64,000 nucleotides of DNA from UBA7957 sp965224675 (GCA_965224675.1 CBDDAA010000002.1:1240001-1304000), one strand, 5' to 3'; counted from the stretch's first letter, positions 27,414-36,355 are shown. Numbers and translations are program-made. Notes: generated by a model not told the origin, from the sequence alone.

Positions 27414-28210
27414 CCTTTCCTGAAATCATATCGTGGTGCAATGATAATGCAGGTTTTTTGTCATTTTTACTTTTCCTTGTAACAATACTTTATGGATGGA
27501 TCAGAGGAGGCTTTAAAGCATTGGTAAACCTAATTATCAATAAAGATAAGGAAAGTCGTATAGAACTTTTAGAACGTAACTTACAGCTCAAAGAACAGAT
27601 GAAGAAGGATTTTTTGAAGGATAGTTATTTTGAAGAATGCTACAAATGCGATATATCTGAATTGCTTAGTAGACCCACAGATAAGTTTGTAGAAAAAGAA
27701 ATTTTGATCTGTGACATTGAGGATGATACATACCCAGAAAGGCCACCCAAAAAAGGAATAAGTCCTTACTTTAAATTAGCTCCCAAAGACTTCTATCACA
27801 ATGGCTTTTGCTTTATGAACTATCAGCAAAGAGTAGTAAGAGATAAATACGGAAACTGGACGCTGAGCTGGAAAGATACCCCAAAGGGCTTTACGAGCTT
27901 TGATGTAAACCCGCTTCTCTATATCCCTTTTTCCAATATCGTCAATTATGATTTAGACAGAAACGAATATGACGATGGACCTATAATTTTTTGTAAATTT
28001 GAGGGTTTGTCCGGCGGTCCCTACGAAAAAATTGAATATCAGCCAATTAGATCATCTAATTGGCATGTATTACCTAATGGTAAACGATTCAAAGACAGTT
28101 ATTTTGGGTGGTCTGTCGTTCGTATAAAACAGCTCATTGAAAATTTAAAAATCCGCATGAATTTTAAAAGGAAATCAGAGAAAAATGAACACAGCATCAA
28201 TAATTTCTAA
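27410..28210 (+). CDS. Membrane-anchored protein within type I R-M operon, unknown
   Basis: A 266-residue protein read between hsdS and hsdM. The start is TTG at 27410, overlapping the hsdS stop. Its end overlaps the hsdM start by 26 bp, so it is firmly part of the operon. One hydrophobic segment lies at residues ~14-32 (FLSFLLFLVTILYGWIRGGF). A charged helical stretch follows (SRIELLERNLQLKEQMKKDF), then a ~190-residue soluble domain rich in Trp, Tyr and Pro (PYFKLAPKDFYHNGFCFMNY). I do not recognise the family. A membrane protein is not a normal type I component; it may couple the system to the envelope or add a defence output. Confidence 0.72.
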   Translation: MTFPEIISWCNDNAGFLSFLLFLVTILYGWIRGGFKALVNLIINKDKESRIELLERNLQLKEQMKKDFLKDSYFEECYKCDISELLSRPTDKFVEKEILICDIEDDTYPERPPKKGISPYFKLAPKDFYHNGFCFMNYQQRVVRDKYGNWTLSWKDTPKGFTSFDVNPLLYIPFSNIVNYDLDRNEYDDGPIIFCKFEGLSGGPYEKIEYQPIRSSNWHVLPNGKRFKDSYFGWSVVRIKQLIENLKIRMNFKRKSEKNEHSINNF

Positions 28211-29675
28211 AGTCTGGAGCTTTTGTACTACATTGCGTGATGATGGCGTGGGGTATGGCGATTATTTAGAACAACTCACTTATCTTATCTTCCTGAAGAT
28301 GGCGGATGAATATTCCAAGCCGCCTTATAATCGTGATGTAGGTATTCCTGATACATTTAATTGGCAGAGCCTTAAATCTAAAAAAGGTGCTGAGCTAGAA
28401 GTTCACTACGTGAATTTACTGAGAGAGCTTGCCACAAAGAAAGATATGCTAGGTCAGATATTTACTAAGTCACAAAATAAAATACAAGACCCTGCAAAAC
28501 TGTTCCGTTTAATCGACATGATTGATGGTACCGATTGGGTGACCATGGGAGCTGATACTAAGGGAGATATTTACGAAGGACTATTGGAGAAAAACGCTGA
28601 GGACACCAAGTCTGGTGCTGGGCAATATTTCACGCCAAGATCACTCATTGAGGCTATGGTCGAATGCGTTCGTCCACAACCTAGTAAAACTATTGCGGAC
28701 CCTGCTTGTGGTACGGGTGGATTTTTTCTGACCGCTTATGATTTCATAACGGACATGGACAATTTTTCTCTCGATAAAGAGCAGAAAGATTTTTTAAAGC
28801 ATAAAACTTTTGCGGGGAATGAAATTGTCGCTAATACTCGCCGCCTCTGCCTAATGAATATGTTCTTGCACAACATTGGTGAGATTGATGGGGAGAGCAT
28901 GATTTCCCCGAATGATTCATTGGTGGCAGATGGAGGTCAGCGTTTTGATTATGTGTTAGCAAATCCACCTTTCGGTAAGAAAAGCTCTATGAGTTTTACC
29001 AATGAGGAAGGCGAGCAGGACAAAGAAGACTTAACCTATAACCGTCAAGATTTCTGGGCAACTACCTCAAATAAGCAACTCAATTTTGTTCAGCATATAC
29101 GCACCATGCTAAAAGTGTCTGGTCAGGCTGCAGTAGTTGTCCCGGATAATGTATTATTTGAAGGTGGTGCAGGTGAGACCATTCGCCGTAAATTATTACA
29201 AAATACAGAGCTTCATACGATTTTACGTCTACCTACGGGTATTTTCTACGCAAATGGGGTAAAAGCGAATGTGATTTTTTTCAATAACCGCGAGGCCAGT
29301 CCTAATCCATGGACCAAGGAGGTCTGGTACTACGATTATCGTACAAACATTCACCATACCCTGAAAAAGAAACCAATGCGGTATGAGGATTTGCAAGATT
29401 TTGTGAAGTGCTATCACCCAGAAAATATCCATAAGCGTAAGGAAACATGGAACGAAAAAACTAACCCTGAGGGTCGTTGGCGCAAATTCACCTATAAAGA
29501 ATTAACGTCTCGTGAGAAAACTAGTCTTGATCTTTTTTGGTTAAAGGATAAGAGCCTGACTGATCTCGATAATTTGCCAGAGCCAGATGAATTGGCGGAA
29601 GAGATTATTGAAAATTTGGAAGCTGGACTGAACAGCTTTCGTGAAATTTTGGGCAACTTAGCAAAGACGGCGTAA
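28185..29675 (+). CDS. hsdM: Type I restriction enzyme, M subunit (N6-adenine methylase)
   Basis: A 496-residue HsdM. The N-terminal helical domain includes LTYLIFLKMADEY. The methylase core has the AdoMet motif DPACGTGGFFLTAYDF and the catalytic motif IV NPPFG. The preceding GDIYEGLLEKNAEDTKSGAGQYFTPR is the typical lead-in of HsdM. It methylates adenine in the sequence chosen by HsdS and forms the M2S core of the restriction complex. The gene order R-S-X-M, with M last, is less common than R-M-S. The start ATG is preceded by AGAGAAAA. Confidence 0.94.
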   Translation: MNTASIISKVWSFCTTLRDDGVGYGDYLEQLTYLIFLKMADEYSKPPYNRDVGIPDTFNWQSLKSKKGAELEVHYVNLLRELATKKDMLGQIFTKSQNKIQDPAKLFRLIDMIDGTDWVTMGADTKGDIYEGLLEKNAEDTKSGAGQYFTPRSLIEAMVECVRPQPSKTIADPACGTGGFFLTAYDFITDMDNFSLDKEQKDFLKHKTFAGNEIVANTRRLCLMNMFLHNIGEIDGESMISPNDSLVADGGQRFDYVLANPPFGKKSSMSFTNEEGEQDKEDLTYNRQDFWATTSNKQLNFVQHIRTMLKVSGQAAVVVPDNVLFEGGAGETIRRKLLQNTELHTILRLPTGIFYANGVKANVIFFNNREASPNPWTKEVWYYDYRTNIHHTLKKKPMRYEDLQDFVKCYHPENIHKRKETWNEKTNPEGRWRKFTYKELTSREKTSLDLFWLKDKSLTDLDNLPEPDELAEEIIENLEAGLNSFREILGNLAKTA

Positions 29676-29712
29676 ATCATTGGAAAATTTATAGCATAAA
29701 AAAACTACCAGT

Positions 29713-29731
29713 GCTGTATGTTCCATACAGC
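29713..29731. promoter_or_regulatory. Palindrome upstream of Sir2-HerA operon
   Basis: GCTGTATG (29713-29720) and CATACAGC (29724-29731) form an 8-bp inverted repeat with a 3-base centre, about 115 bp before the Sir2 ATG and 38 bp after hsdM. It may be an operator or a weak terminator; there is no T run. Confidence 0.4.
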
Positions 29732-29844
29732 TCAGAAAAACGTTTTGATGGAATTGTAAAATATTAAAGATTCAAGCCCAGTTTATCAAAATAACAGATG
29801 TCGATGGGGTGATGGAATGTATGGAATAAAGAAGAGGATGCGCA

Positions 29845-31020
29845 ATGGATGAATTTGAAGAACAGTTAGAAAGCTTGAAGCAACATATTCTCGATTCTAG
29901 TCGACAGAGCTGGCTGTTTGGTGCAGGGATTAGCTTCGATGCAAAAATCCCATTGATGTACCCTTTGACAGATAGAGTTAATACTATAATTAAAAACTCA
30001 GGAAGTGATGATGACAAGTCCATTATCGCAGCGTTAATGTCAGAATTGAATGAAGATAGCCATGTGGAACACTATTTGAGTCATTTGGGTGATCTAATCG
30101 CGTTGTCTGAACGATCAAGAAACATGGAAGCAAGTTTGAATGGGAAAAACTACTCATCCGCACAGCTAAATAGCTGTTACCGAGAAATTGTAAAAATAAT
30201 CGGTGAAACGATGAGGTACGGTTATATAAAAGATGATGAAAACGAGATTGTCGGCACCATTGAACGTCCAATAGTGGAAATAGAATCACACGTGAGATTT
30301 ATTCAGGCCCTATTTTTGAATAAGGTGAACCTTGAAAGACGGTCGTCCATTTCTTTTTTTACAACAAACTACGATACTCTTCTTGAAGATGCTTTAGCAC
30401 TTAATAAAATAGATGTTGTTGATGGATTCTCCGGTGGTGCGGTTGGGTTCTGGAACCCTGACTTAGAATTTTCGTCACGTAGAGAAAGAGTAGCGTCATG
30501 CTCGTTATTCAAATTGCACGGTTCAGTGGATTGGCATCGTGATTCTAATCATGGATTAGTTCGAGCAAGATATGGAACAAAATATCTGTCAAATGCGGCA
30601 GATATCATGATCTACCCGCAAGCAACAAAATATGTTGAAACACAAAAAGACCCTTTTGCAACGCTATTTTCTGGATTGCGATCAGCCATTACTACCGGAG
30701 GCCAGAATGTATTAATAACCTGCGGTTACAGTTTTGGTGATGAGCATATTAATTCAGAAATAGAACATTGCCTAAATGATATAAATAATAAGACCACGGT
30801 TGTTGCGTTTACAGATGAGAAACCGGAAGAAGAAGTGACCATCAATCCAACACTTGACCGCTGGCTGAAACACAAGCATTTCGGAGAACGAGTTTTCGTT
30901 GCTGGAAAAAATGGGCTCTACAATAATTCTTTAACCCCATCTTGCCCAGAAGAAGGTAAGCAATTTAAATGGTGGATGTTTTCTGGCTTGATAAAATTCT
31001 TAGAGTCAGGGGACTTGTAA
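29845..31020 (+). CDS. SIR2-domain protein of a Sir2-HerA defence system
   Basis: A 391-residue SIR2-family protein. The NAD-binding motif LFGAGISFDAKIP is at residues ~24-36, FFTTNYDTLLEDAL is in the middle, and FKLHGSVDWHRD follows. A typical C-terminal segment is ITCGYSFGDEHINSEI. It is followed with a 1-bp overlap by a HerA-type ATPase. Sir2-HerA pairs assemble large complexes that deplete NAD+ or degrade DNA when phage infects (also described as Nezha). The pair sits directly behind a type I R-M operon, a common defence-island arrangement. GAGG precedes the ATG. Confidence 0.88.
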   Translation: MDEFEEQLESLKQHILDSSRQSWLFGAGISFDAKIPLMYPLTDRVNTIIKNSGSDDDKSIIAALMSELNEDSHVEHYLSHLGDLIALSERSRNMEASLNGKNYSSAQLNSCYREIVKIIGETMRYGYIKDDENEIVGTIERPIVEIESHVRFIQALFLNKVNLERRSSISFFTTNYDTLLEDALALNKIDVVDGFSGGAVGFWNPDLEFSSRRERVASCSLFKLHGSVDWHRDSNHGLVRARYGTKYLSNAADIMIYPQATKYVETQKDPFATLFSGLRSAITTGGQNVLITCGYSFGDEHINSEIEHCLNDINNKTTVVAFTDEKPEEEVTINPTLDRWLKHKHFGERVFVAGKNGLYNNSLTPSCPEEGKQFKWWMFSGLIKFLESGDL

Positions 31021-32840
31021 TGGCTGAACTGTTTTCTACGAGATCAGAGCTAAAAATCGGGAGCATTGTTGAAGTCAACGGCAACAGCTTACGAATCGAG
31101 TTGGACAATGACATCAATGAATTGGTCAGAGCGGTCGATGGAAAGAACTACCCAATAGGTCAGGTCGGTAGCGTAATTAAAATCCATTTTGGTAGAAAAA
31201 TATTATTCGCATTCGTAAGATTACTTCGAATGCGGTCAGAAATTGTCGAGGACAATCAAGAAACGCAAATCAGCCCAAGTGATGATGCGCGATTGTTGGA
31301 AGCTGATCTTTTTGGACAAGGAACATGGTCTCAGTCTGCCGGTAAATTGAAGTTTTCACGGGGTGTGGAAACATATCCACTTCCACTACAGAATGCCTAT
31401 ATATGTCTAAATCGTGAATTGGAATCTGTTTATAAGGCAGCCGAATACAATGTATCTGAAACTTCTATAAGCCCCATGGTTCCCATTGGAAACTATGTCG
31501 GTAGTAATAATGCTATTTGTCGGGCAAATATAGATAAGCTATTTGGTCATCATTTTGCAATTCTGGGATCAACGGGTTCAGGGAAGTCGGGTGCTGTTGC
31601 GTCAATACTTCATTCTATTCTCGATTATGAGCATGACACTCAAAAGCTAAAACCAAGAATTATCATAATTGACCCTCACGGAGAATATGCGAAAGCATTT
31701 GGCGAAAGTGCTGTTGTTTACAGAGCGTACAATGATGCAGCGACTACATCAGTAGAAGGAGAATTGCTGAAATTACCTTATTGGCTGATGTCTAGTGACG
31801 AATTACGTTCGCTGATTATTGGAAAGACTGAATTTGAAGCAACTTCGCAAAACAATATTGTCTATGAAGGAATAACCTATGCTAGACAGCTGCAAGCAGG
31901 TCTTGTTAAAGACATGGGAGATGATCCTGTAGGCAGTGCTGTTCCTGAAAAAGAAGACGGAATAACTGAGCAAAAATTACTTAATTTTGATCGTGATAAG
32001 CCTGTTCCATTTAAGTTGGAACAATTCGTAAAACATATCGACAAAGTTCAAGGAAGAAAAGCCGGGAAGACAGACAATATTGCCCCGTCCTCATCTGAAA
32101 GAGGAAGGATTGATGCCATTTTAAAAAAGCTACGTATACTACGTGCCAATCCGCAACTTAAATTCTTAATGGATAATTATTCAGAAGCATCACCAGATTT
32201 ACAAACTGTACTCAACCAATTCATTGGGAGTACAGTACAAAAGCATATTAGAATAATCGATATTTCTGGTTTGCCCAATGAAGTCGCAGGACCTTTAACA
32301 GCTCTTATATCAAGACTTCTATTTCAGTATAAGTTGTGGCAAACAAAAGAGGAGAGAAAAAAAGACCCTATACTGTTCATCTGCGAAGAAGCACATCGAT
32401 ACGTACCAAATCATGGAGAGGCCCAGTATAAGGAAGCCCAGGAAGCAATAAGGCGTATAGCGAAAGAGGGTAGAAAATATGGACTTGGATTGGGGTTAAT
32501 TTCCCAGCGACCCTCTGATGTAGAAAGTACCGTGTTGTCTCAATGTAATTCATGGATAGTTCTTAGACTTACAAACTCAAGTGATCAAGAACATGTAGCC
32601 AAATTTCTGCCTGATAGCCTTAGCGGTTTGACGAAAATGTTACCGGCCCTTACTAGAAGGGAAGCCATTTTTGTTGGTGAAGCTGCCGCTTTGCCTAGTC
32701 GTATCCGCATAAAGAAACTACCCGATAGTAAATTGCCTGACTCAAATGACATAAGTTTTTCTGAAGGGTGGCTAAATGACTCCATGAGCGAGGAAGAATT
32801 GAATAATATAGTTAGTAGATGGTGTCGAGATACTGGGTGA
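31020..32840 (+). CDS. HerA-type DNA translocase ATPase of Sir2-HerA system
   Basis: A 606-residue ATPase. The frame is open from 30969, but the ATG at 31020 overlaps the Sir2 stop (TAATG) and starts at MAELFSTRSELKIGSIVEVN, so I place the start there. The N-terminal HAS-barrel (residues ~1-75) is followed by Walker A FAILGSTGSGKSGAVASI, RIIIIDPHGEYAKAF, and Walker B PILFICEEAHRYVPN. The late SQRPSDVESTVLSQCNSWIV segment is the HerA/FtsK-type sensor region. HerA forms hexamers, and its Sir2 partner supplies the toxic NADase. It is the last gene of a two-gene operon. Confidence 0.9.
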   Translation: MAELFSTRSELKIGSIVEVNGNSLRIELDNDINELVRAVDGKNYPIGQVGSVIKIHFGRKILFAFVRLLRMRSEIVEDNQETQISPSDDARLLEADLFGQGTWSQSAGKLKFSRGVETYPLPLQNAYICLNRELESVYKAAEYNVSETSISPMVPIGNYVGSNNAICRANIDKLFGHHFAILGSTGSGKSGAVASILHSILDYEHDTQKLKPRIIIIDPHGEYAKAFGESAVVYRAYNDAATTSVEGELLKLPYWLMSSDELRSLIIGKTEFEATSQNNIVYEGITYARQLQAGLVKDMGDDPVGSAVPEKEDGITEQKLLNFDRDKPVPFKLEQFVKHIDKVQGRKAGKTDNIAPSSSERGRIDAILKKLRILRANPQLKFLMDNYSEASPDLQTVLNQFIGSTVQKHIRIIDISGLPNEVAGPLTALISRLLFQYKLWQTKEERKKDPILFICEEAHRYVPNHGEAQYKEAQEAIRRIAKEGRKYGLGLGLISQRPSDVESTVLSQCNSWIVLRLTNSSDQEHVAKFLPDSLSGLTKMLPALTRREAIFVGEAAALPSRIRIKKLPDSKLPDSNDISFSEGWLNDSMSEEELNNIVSRWCRDTG

Positions 32841-32977
32841 TATATGTTCAAAAACTCTAACAACGAAAAGAACTGTTTGAAAGCAATTTATGTTTCTTAG
32901 AGTCGTATATATAAGATATTGGTATCGTAGTTACACTAATGTTGAAAATTATTCAGAAGCCGTAACCATGAATATGG

Positions 32978-34021
32978 CTATGCTGCCATTAATTGGAGAG
33001 CAACACGGTTTTTAGCGTCCATTTCATGGTGTTGTGTTCCCCAACCAGCTTGCTGACTCCATTCGTTCATTTTTTCTACAGGGTACTTGAAGGAATTGTT
33101 CAGGATAAAACTTTCACCAGCTTTAGGTTTAAAATGTTCATCACCAAGCCAGAAGTCCATATCTTTTTCGCAAATGATCGTGTGACATAGTTGGTGTGTT
33201 TGTGCATGCCATTGAGGTTCATACCGCCATGCATCAGGATAAAAATTACCATATACAGGTAAGTCACGTACAACACGGTGCATAATATTTCGACCAAATT
33301 CCATTTGCAGTTCATGCATATATGACGACAGAATAGATTGTTCATCTTGATTAGCATCATACGCCATCATTAATTCTCCACCATTACCCAAAATTTCTTT
33401 TAAGCGTACAAGTTGGTTAATAATAGCATCAGTCGGCATTCCGTCTTCTGGACGACCTTCAAAATTACTTATAGTGCTACCAAAGAACAATCCAAATGGA
33501 GTGTGATTACCTTTCGGCAATTGAATATAATCAGTAAAGTAATCTGCGTGAAAAGCTTTTAAAGAAATATTTGGTTGATCCTCAAATACAACCTGACTTG
33601 CTTCATGAAGATATGTTTCGCTAAGATCAATGGGGCTATATCCGACAACGTGCTGGAAATGTTTCTTAATAGGTAAGGTCTTTAACCTAACGGTCTGTGG
33701 TGGACCTGGCCCAAAATCAGTTAACCATACAGGGTTTACCCTTTTACCAATTAATAGCCCTGCTTTATTGCGAATAAGTTCTATCTCTGTGTGCAAAGGA
33801 TAGTAATCTTTAGAAGCCTTTAGAAATGCTTCCCACAATATGGCTCCTCTAACAGGGTCGTGTGCGCCCTCATTATCACTATATTGCCACGCTCCAACAT
33901 GACCATGTCGTTCTTTACGGAACAACGCCTGCATGTCAGAAAGAAATAGAGTGTTTTCATTTAAGGTAGGATTGGATGCAATTGAAGCACCCTGAACAAC
34001 AGAAAGCTGAAGAGGAGGCAT
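32978..34021 (-). CDS. EgtD-like SAM-dependent methyltransferase (Methyltransf_33)
   Basis: A 347-residue protein matching the histidine N-alpha-methyltransferase fold. The AdoMet loop is LTDFGPGPPQTVRLKTLP, followed by VVGYSPIDLSETYLHEAS. The middle segment FFGSTISNFEGRPEDGMPTD matches the EgtD FLGSTIGNF region. A late segment GNGGELMMAYDANQD corresponds to the GPGGRLLLGVD strand. EgtD trimethylates histidine in ergothioneine synthesis, but no egtB or other ergothioneine gene is present. Its start directly follows the stop of an HTH regulator gene (TAAATG), so they form a two-gene operon on a mobile element. The substrate may be another amino acid, a small molecule or a peptide. Confidence 0.72.
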   Translation of the reverse strand: MPPLQLSVVQGASIASNPTLNENTLFLSDMQALFRKERHGHVGAWQYSDNEGAHDPVRGAILWEAFLKASKDYYPLHTEIELIRNKAGLLIGKRVNPVWLTDFGPGPPQTVRLKTLPIKKHFQHVVGYSPIDLSETYLHEASQVVFEDQPNISLKAFHADYFTDYIQLPKGNHTPFGLFFGSTISNFEGRPEDGMPTDAIINQLVRLKEILGNGGELMMAYDANQDEQSILSSYMHELQMEFGRNIMHRVVRDLPVYGNFYPDAWRYEPQWHAQTHQLCHTIICEKDMDFWLGDEHFKPKAGESFILNNSFKYPVEKMNEWSQQAGWGTQHHEMDAKNRVALQLMAA

Positions 34022-34675
34022 TTATAGCCTTCCTTTCACCGCCGGTATTTTTGCTCTGTTCCACAACACCTCAAACTGAGTACGGTATGCATTTGCTATT
34101 TGTTGGTTGTTTAAAATGTAGACTGATACGTCTTTACCAAATAGTAAAATCGCAAGTTTATCGCCGTAAACATAGAAAGGAACATTTGCAAATTCTTCTT
34201 TTTCTACCCACCTATATTCTGCGTATTTTCCTGCCGCAAAATAATCATCGCCTTCTTCAATAAGGCATTTAAAGAAAAAATCATTTTCCAACATCGCCAT
34301 TGCATCTTTATATTTTTGGGCTTCACCTTCTCCAAGCCAAAAAAGAAAATCTTCTTCATTAACGTTGGAGACGCATATTTCCCCGCCGTATTCTTTAACT
34401 GTTTCGTGAACATCCCATACAAAGTCAATGAATCCTGGGCGACCTTTATAAATAACGACAGCTTCTTGTTTAGGTTGCACGCCACCATTAGCTAGAAATT
34501 CAAGATGCTCTCCAAAAGCATTATTAAGTGCTTGTGCTGATTTGCCGCTTGGTATATTAGACCCGCTCTCAATATTACGGATTGTTGATACTGCAAGCCC
34601 AGAATGGGCTGCTAGATCATCTTGGCTCCAGTCTAGATAAACGCGTGCTGCTCGTATTTGTTTTGGTGTAGGCAT
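34022..34675 (-). CDS. XRE-family regulator with C-terminal sensor-like domain
   Basis: A 217-residue protein. Residues ~5-60 are an XRE helix-turn-helix (RVYLDWSQDDLAAHSGLAVS, TIRNIESGSNIPSGKSA). The C-terminal 140 residues resemble the TrmB/PLD-like sensor module of some archaeal and bacterial regulators, including VPFYVYGDKLAILLFGKDVS and YRTQFEVLWNRAKIP. AAAGGGAA precedes the ATG. It is co-transcribed with the EgtD-like methyltransferase and probably regulates it in response to a ligand or modified product. A 7-bp inverted repeat lies just upstream. Confidence 0.72.
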   Translation of the reverse strand: MPTPKQIRAARVYLDWSQDDLAAHSGLAVSTIRNIESGSNIPSGKSAQALNNAFGEHLEFLANGGVQPKQEAVVIYKGRPGFIDFVWDVHETVKEYGGEICVSNVNEEDFLFWLGEGEAQKYKDAMAMLENDFFFKCLIEEGDDYFAAGKYAEYRWVEKEEFANVPFYVYGDKLAILLFGKDVSVYILNNQQIANAYRTQFEVLWNRAKIPAVKGRL

Positions 34676-34705
34676 TAAATTCCCTTTCTAATTAGTTTCT
34701 AACAC

Positions 34706-34728
34706 GTTGTTTTCTGTATGTAAACAAC
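34706..34728. promoter_or_regulatory. Candidate operator between divergent HTH operons
   Basis: GTTGTTT (34706-34712) and AAACAAC (34722-34728) form a 7-bp perfect inverted repeat spaced by 9 bases. It lies in the 157-bp divergent promoter region between the XRE/EgtD-like operon and the 34833 gene, so either XRE protein could bind it. Confidence 0.5.
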
Positions 34729-34832
34729 AAAAATATAGATAAAATTACCAATATTTACTTTTTGTTAACTTTTAATATGTATAAAAACATCATTGTTTTG
34801 TTTTAAATATACAACCTAAAGGGAGAGTAAAA

Positions 34833-35297
34833 ATGAGTAACACTATTGAAGAAGATCAAAAAGAGGTTTATCAAGCTTTGTATGAGGAGCTTGAGTTGCG
34901 CTATGGTGCAGGATTAGCGCAGGAAATCGTCGATCAAATCAAAAATATTGAAGATGACAACTACAAGCCTGATTACATGCCGGTTAAGGCATTATCAGAA
35001 GTTTTGGAGGTTTTTCGTCTGGATACGAAAAAATCTGTCAAAAAGCTAAAAAACCTTAAATCTAATGATTTACCAAACAACATCACTGATCTTGAACAGC
35101 AGCGTCTTCAAAGAGAATTTGATCATTTATGGAAGTGCTACCGGACAGCGCAACAAGGATTTTACCGTTTGTATAATCGCGCTCTTAAGATTTGTGAAGT
35201 ACCAGAAACTTATCGCTACGATAGATACACCAAACCAACAAAAATGAAATTATCGCTGATGCCTGCTCAAATGGTTTCATTTAATAGAGCAGCATAA
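34833..35297 (+). CDS. Hypothetical helical protein upstream of an XRE regulator
   Basis: A 154-residue protein with a good ribosome binding site (GGGAGAG) and an ATG start. It is predicted to be mainly helical, with EDQKEVYQALYEELELRYG near the start and a charged middle (RLDTKKSVKKLKNLKS). I do not recognise the family. It is followed after 25 bp by an XRE regulator, so the two are probably one operon. It could be a toxin or an accessory of a regulator pair, but nothing in the sequence proves it. Confidence 0.6.
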   Translation: MSNTIEEDQKEVYQALYEELELRYGAGLAQEIVDQIKNIEDDNYKPDYMPVKALSEVLEVFRLDTKKSVKKLKNLKSNDLPNNITDLEQQRLQREFDHLWKCYRTAQQGFYRLYNRALKICEVPETYRYDRYTKPTKMKLSLMPAQMVSFNRAA

Positions 35298-35322
35298 ACA
35301 AAAAAGTAAGTGGAATAGGAAA

Positions 35323-35688
35323 ATGATTAATAAGTACGAAGATCAAGGTCGTTTTTATGCGGATATGGGTTTTAGGTTGAAGCAAATGAGGCAGATTAAA
35401 AAAGTATCGCAAGGCGATTTGGCAGAAGCATTGGGTGTTGTAAAACAAACAATTCAAAAGTACGAAAGTGGTGAAGTCAGGATGTTGCCAGAAATAATTC
35501 AGAGTTGCGCTACTGTATTCAAAATCTCAGTTGGTTATTTTTATGGAGAAGATCATAGTAGCAAGAAATTTAGTCGCGCAAGCCTGATGATTGCCTCTGA
35601 GGTAATGATGCTGCCTAATGAAGATCTGCAAAAGAATCTTTATGCACTGGTTCGAAATATCAATAAGACATGGGAGCAGGATAATTAA
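35323..35688 (+). CDS. XRE-family transcriptional regulator
   Basis: A 121-residue protein. An HTH_3 domain spans residues ~14-68 (LKQMRQIKKVSQGDLAEALG, VVKQTIQKYESGEVRMLP), followed by the linker FKISVGYFYGED and a short helical tail. AGGA precedes the ATG. It resembles phage-type repressors. The stop is followed immediately by an array of six ACGGGAC/GTCCCGT half-sites that it may bind, which would place the downstream membrane protein and RTX protein under its control. Confidence 0.8.
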   Translation: MINKYEDQGRFYADMGFRLKQMRQIKKVSQGDLAEALGVVKQTIQKYESGEVRMLPEIIQSCATVFKISVGYFYGEDHSSKKFSRASLMIASEVMMLPNEDLQKNLYALVRNINKTWEQDN

Positions 35689-35691
35689 ATT

Positions 35692-35772
35692 ACGGGACTT
35701 TTGAGTTAGGAAGTCCCGTGAAAAGTCCCGTCACACGGGACAATGATAGAAAAAAGTCCCGTCATACGGGTC
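35692..35772. promoter_or_regulatory. Array of three ACGGGAC palindromes
   Basis: Six copies of one 7-base half-site are arranged as three inverted repeats: ACGGGACTT/AAGTCCCGT (35692-35700 and 35711-35719), GTCCCGTCACACGGGAC (35725-35741), and GTCCCGT-CAT-ACGGGTC (35756-35772, one mismatch). There is no T run, so terminator function is unlikely. The array lies between an XRE gene and the next transcription unit, as operators do. Confidence 0.6.
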
Positions 35773-36124
35773 AAATGCACCAAATTACAAATTTTGTTTG
35801 ACGTGTTTTTAGTTTTTGTTCCAAGCTTGGTTTATGAGGAACGCAACAACAATAGATGGTTTAGAAAAAAACTTGTGGCAAATCCCCGCTCAAGTAACTA
35901 ACGAAAAAGAGAGCTTTGCGCGCCTCGAATTCCCCTTCGTACGGGCAGGCTTTCTTTTTCGTCTTTTTTCAGTTCTAGAATATCAAGTAATACCGAAGAG
36001 GACACCACAAACAAATATAATTCTCAAGCTTGTTTTAGAAGTTTTTCAGTGGTTTGTTAGAGATATTCGAAAACAAAGATATTTGCATGGAGACTCAAAA
36101 ATTTTCATGAGCAAGGGAATAAAC

Positions 36125-36355
36125 ATGAGCACAGAAAAAAATACTAAAGATAAAGTTCTACTGATTATGATAGCTGCAGTTGCTGTTGTGACTATTTTTG
36201 CAGGATCATCTTATTTGTGGAAGAAATATGAGTTTAGGAGGTGGGTATGCAATATCTCACAAGGGAAATTTTGTCAATTTTTAGGAAATATACCTGAAGA
36301 CCTTAGAATCAAAGAGTACGGTGAGTGGAAAAAGAAGAATCCTGGAAAAATGTAA
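36125..36355 (+). CDS. Small single-pass membrane protein
   Basis: A 76-residue protein from the ATG at 36125, which has AAGGGA at good spacing. It has one hydrophobic segment (VLLIMIAAVAVVTIFAGSSY) and then a basic tail with two cysteines. The reading frame is open back to a TTG at 35816, but the upstream part has no ribosome binding site and its composition is less convincing. It ends 21 bp before the RTX gene and may be co-expressed with it. Function is unknown. Confidence 0.5.
   Translation: MSTEKNTKDKVLLIMIAAVAVVTIFAGSSYLWKKYEFRRWVCNISQGKFCQFLGNIPEDLRIKEYGEWKKKNPGKM

Noticed and set aside
30969..31019. Upstream extension of the HerA gene
   Set aside because: It overlaps the Sir2 coding end; the ATG at 31020 in TAATG and the following conserved N-terminus fit the family start.
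35816..36124. N-terminal extension of the small membrane protein
   Set aside because: It starts at TTG without a ribosome binding site, and the ATG at 36125 has a good one; the upstream translation is not recognisable.
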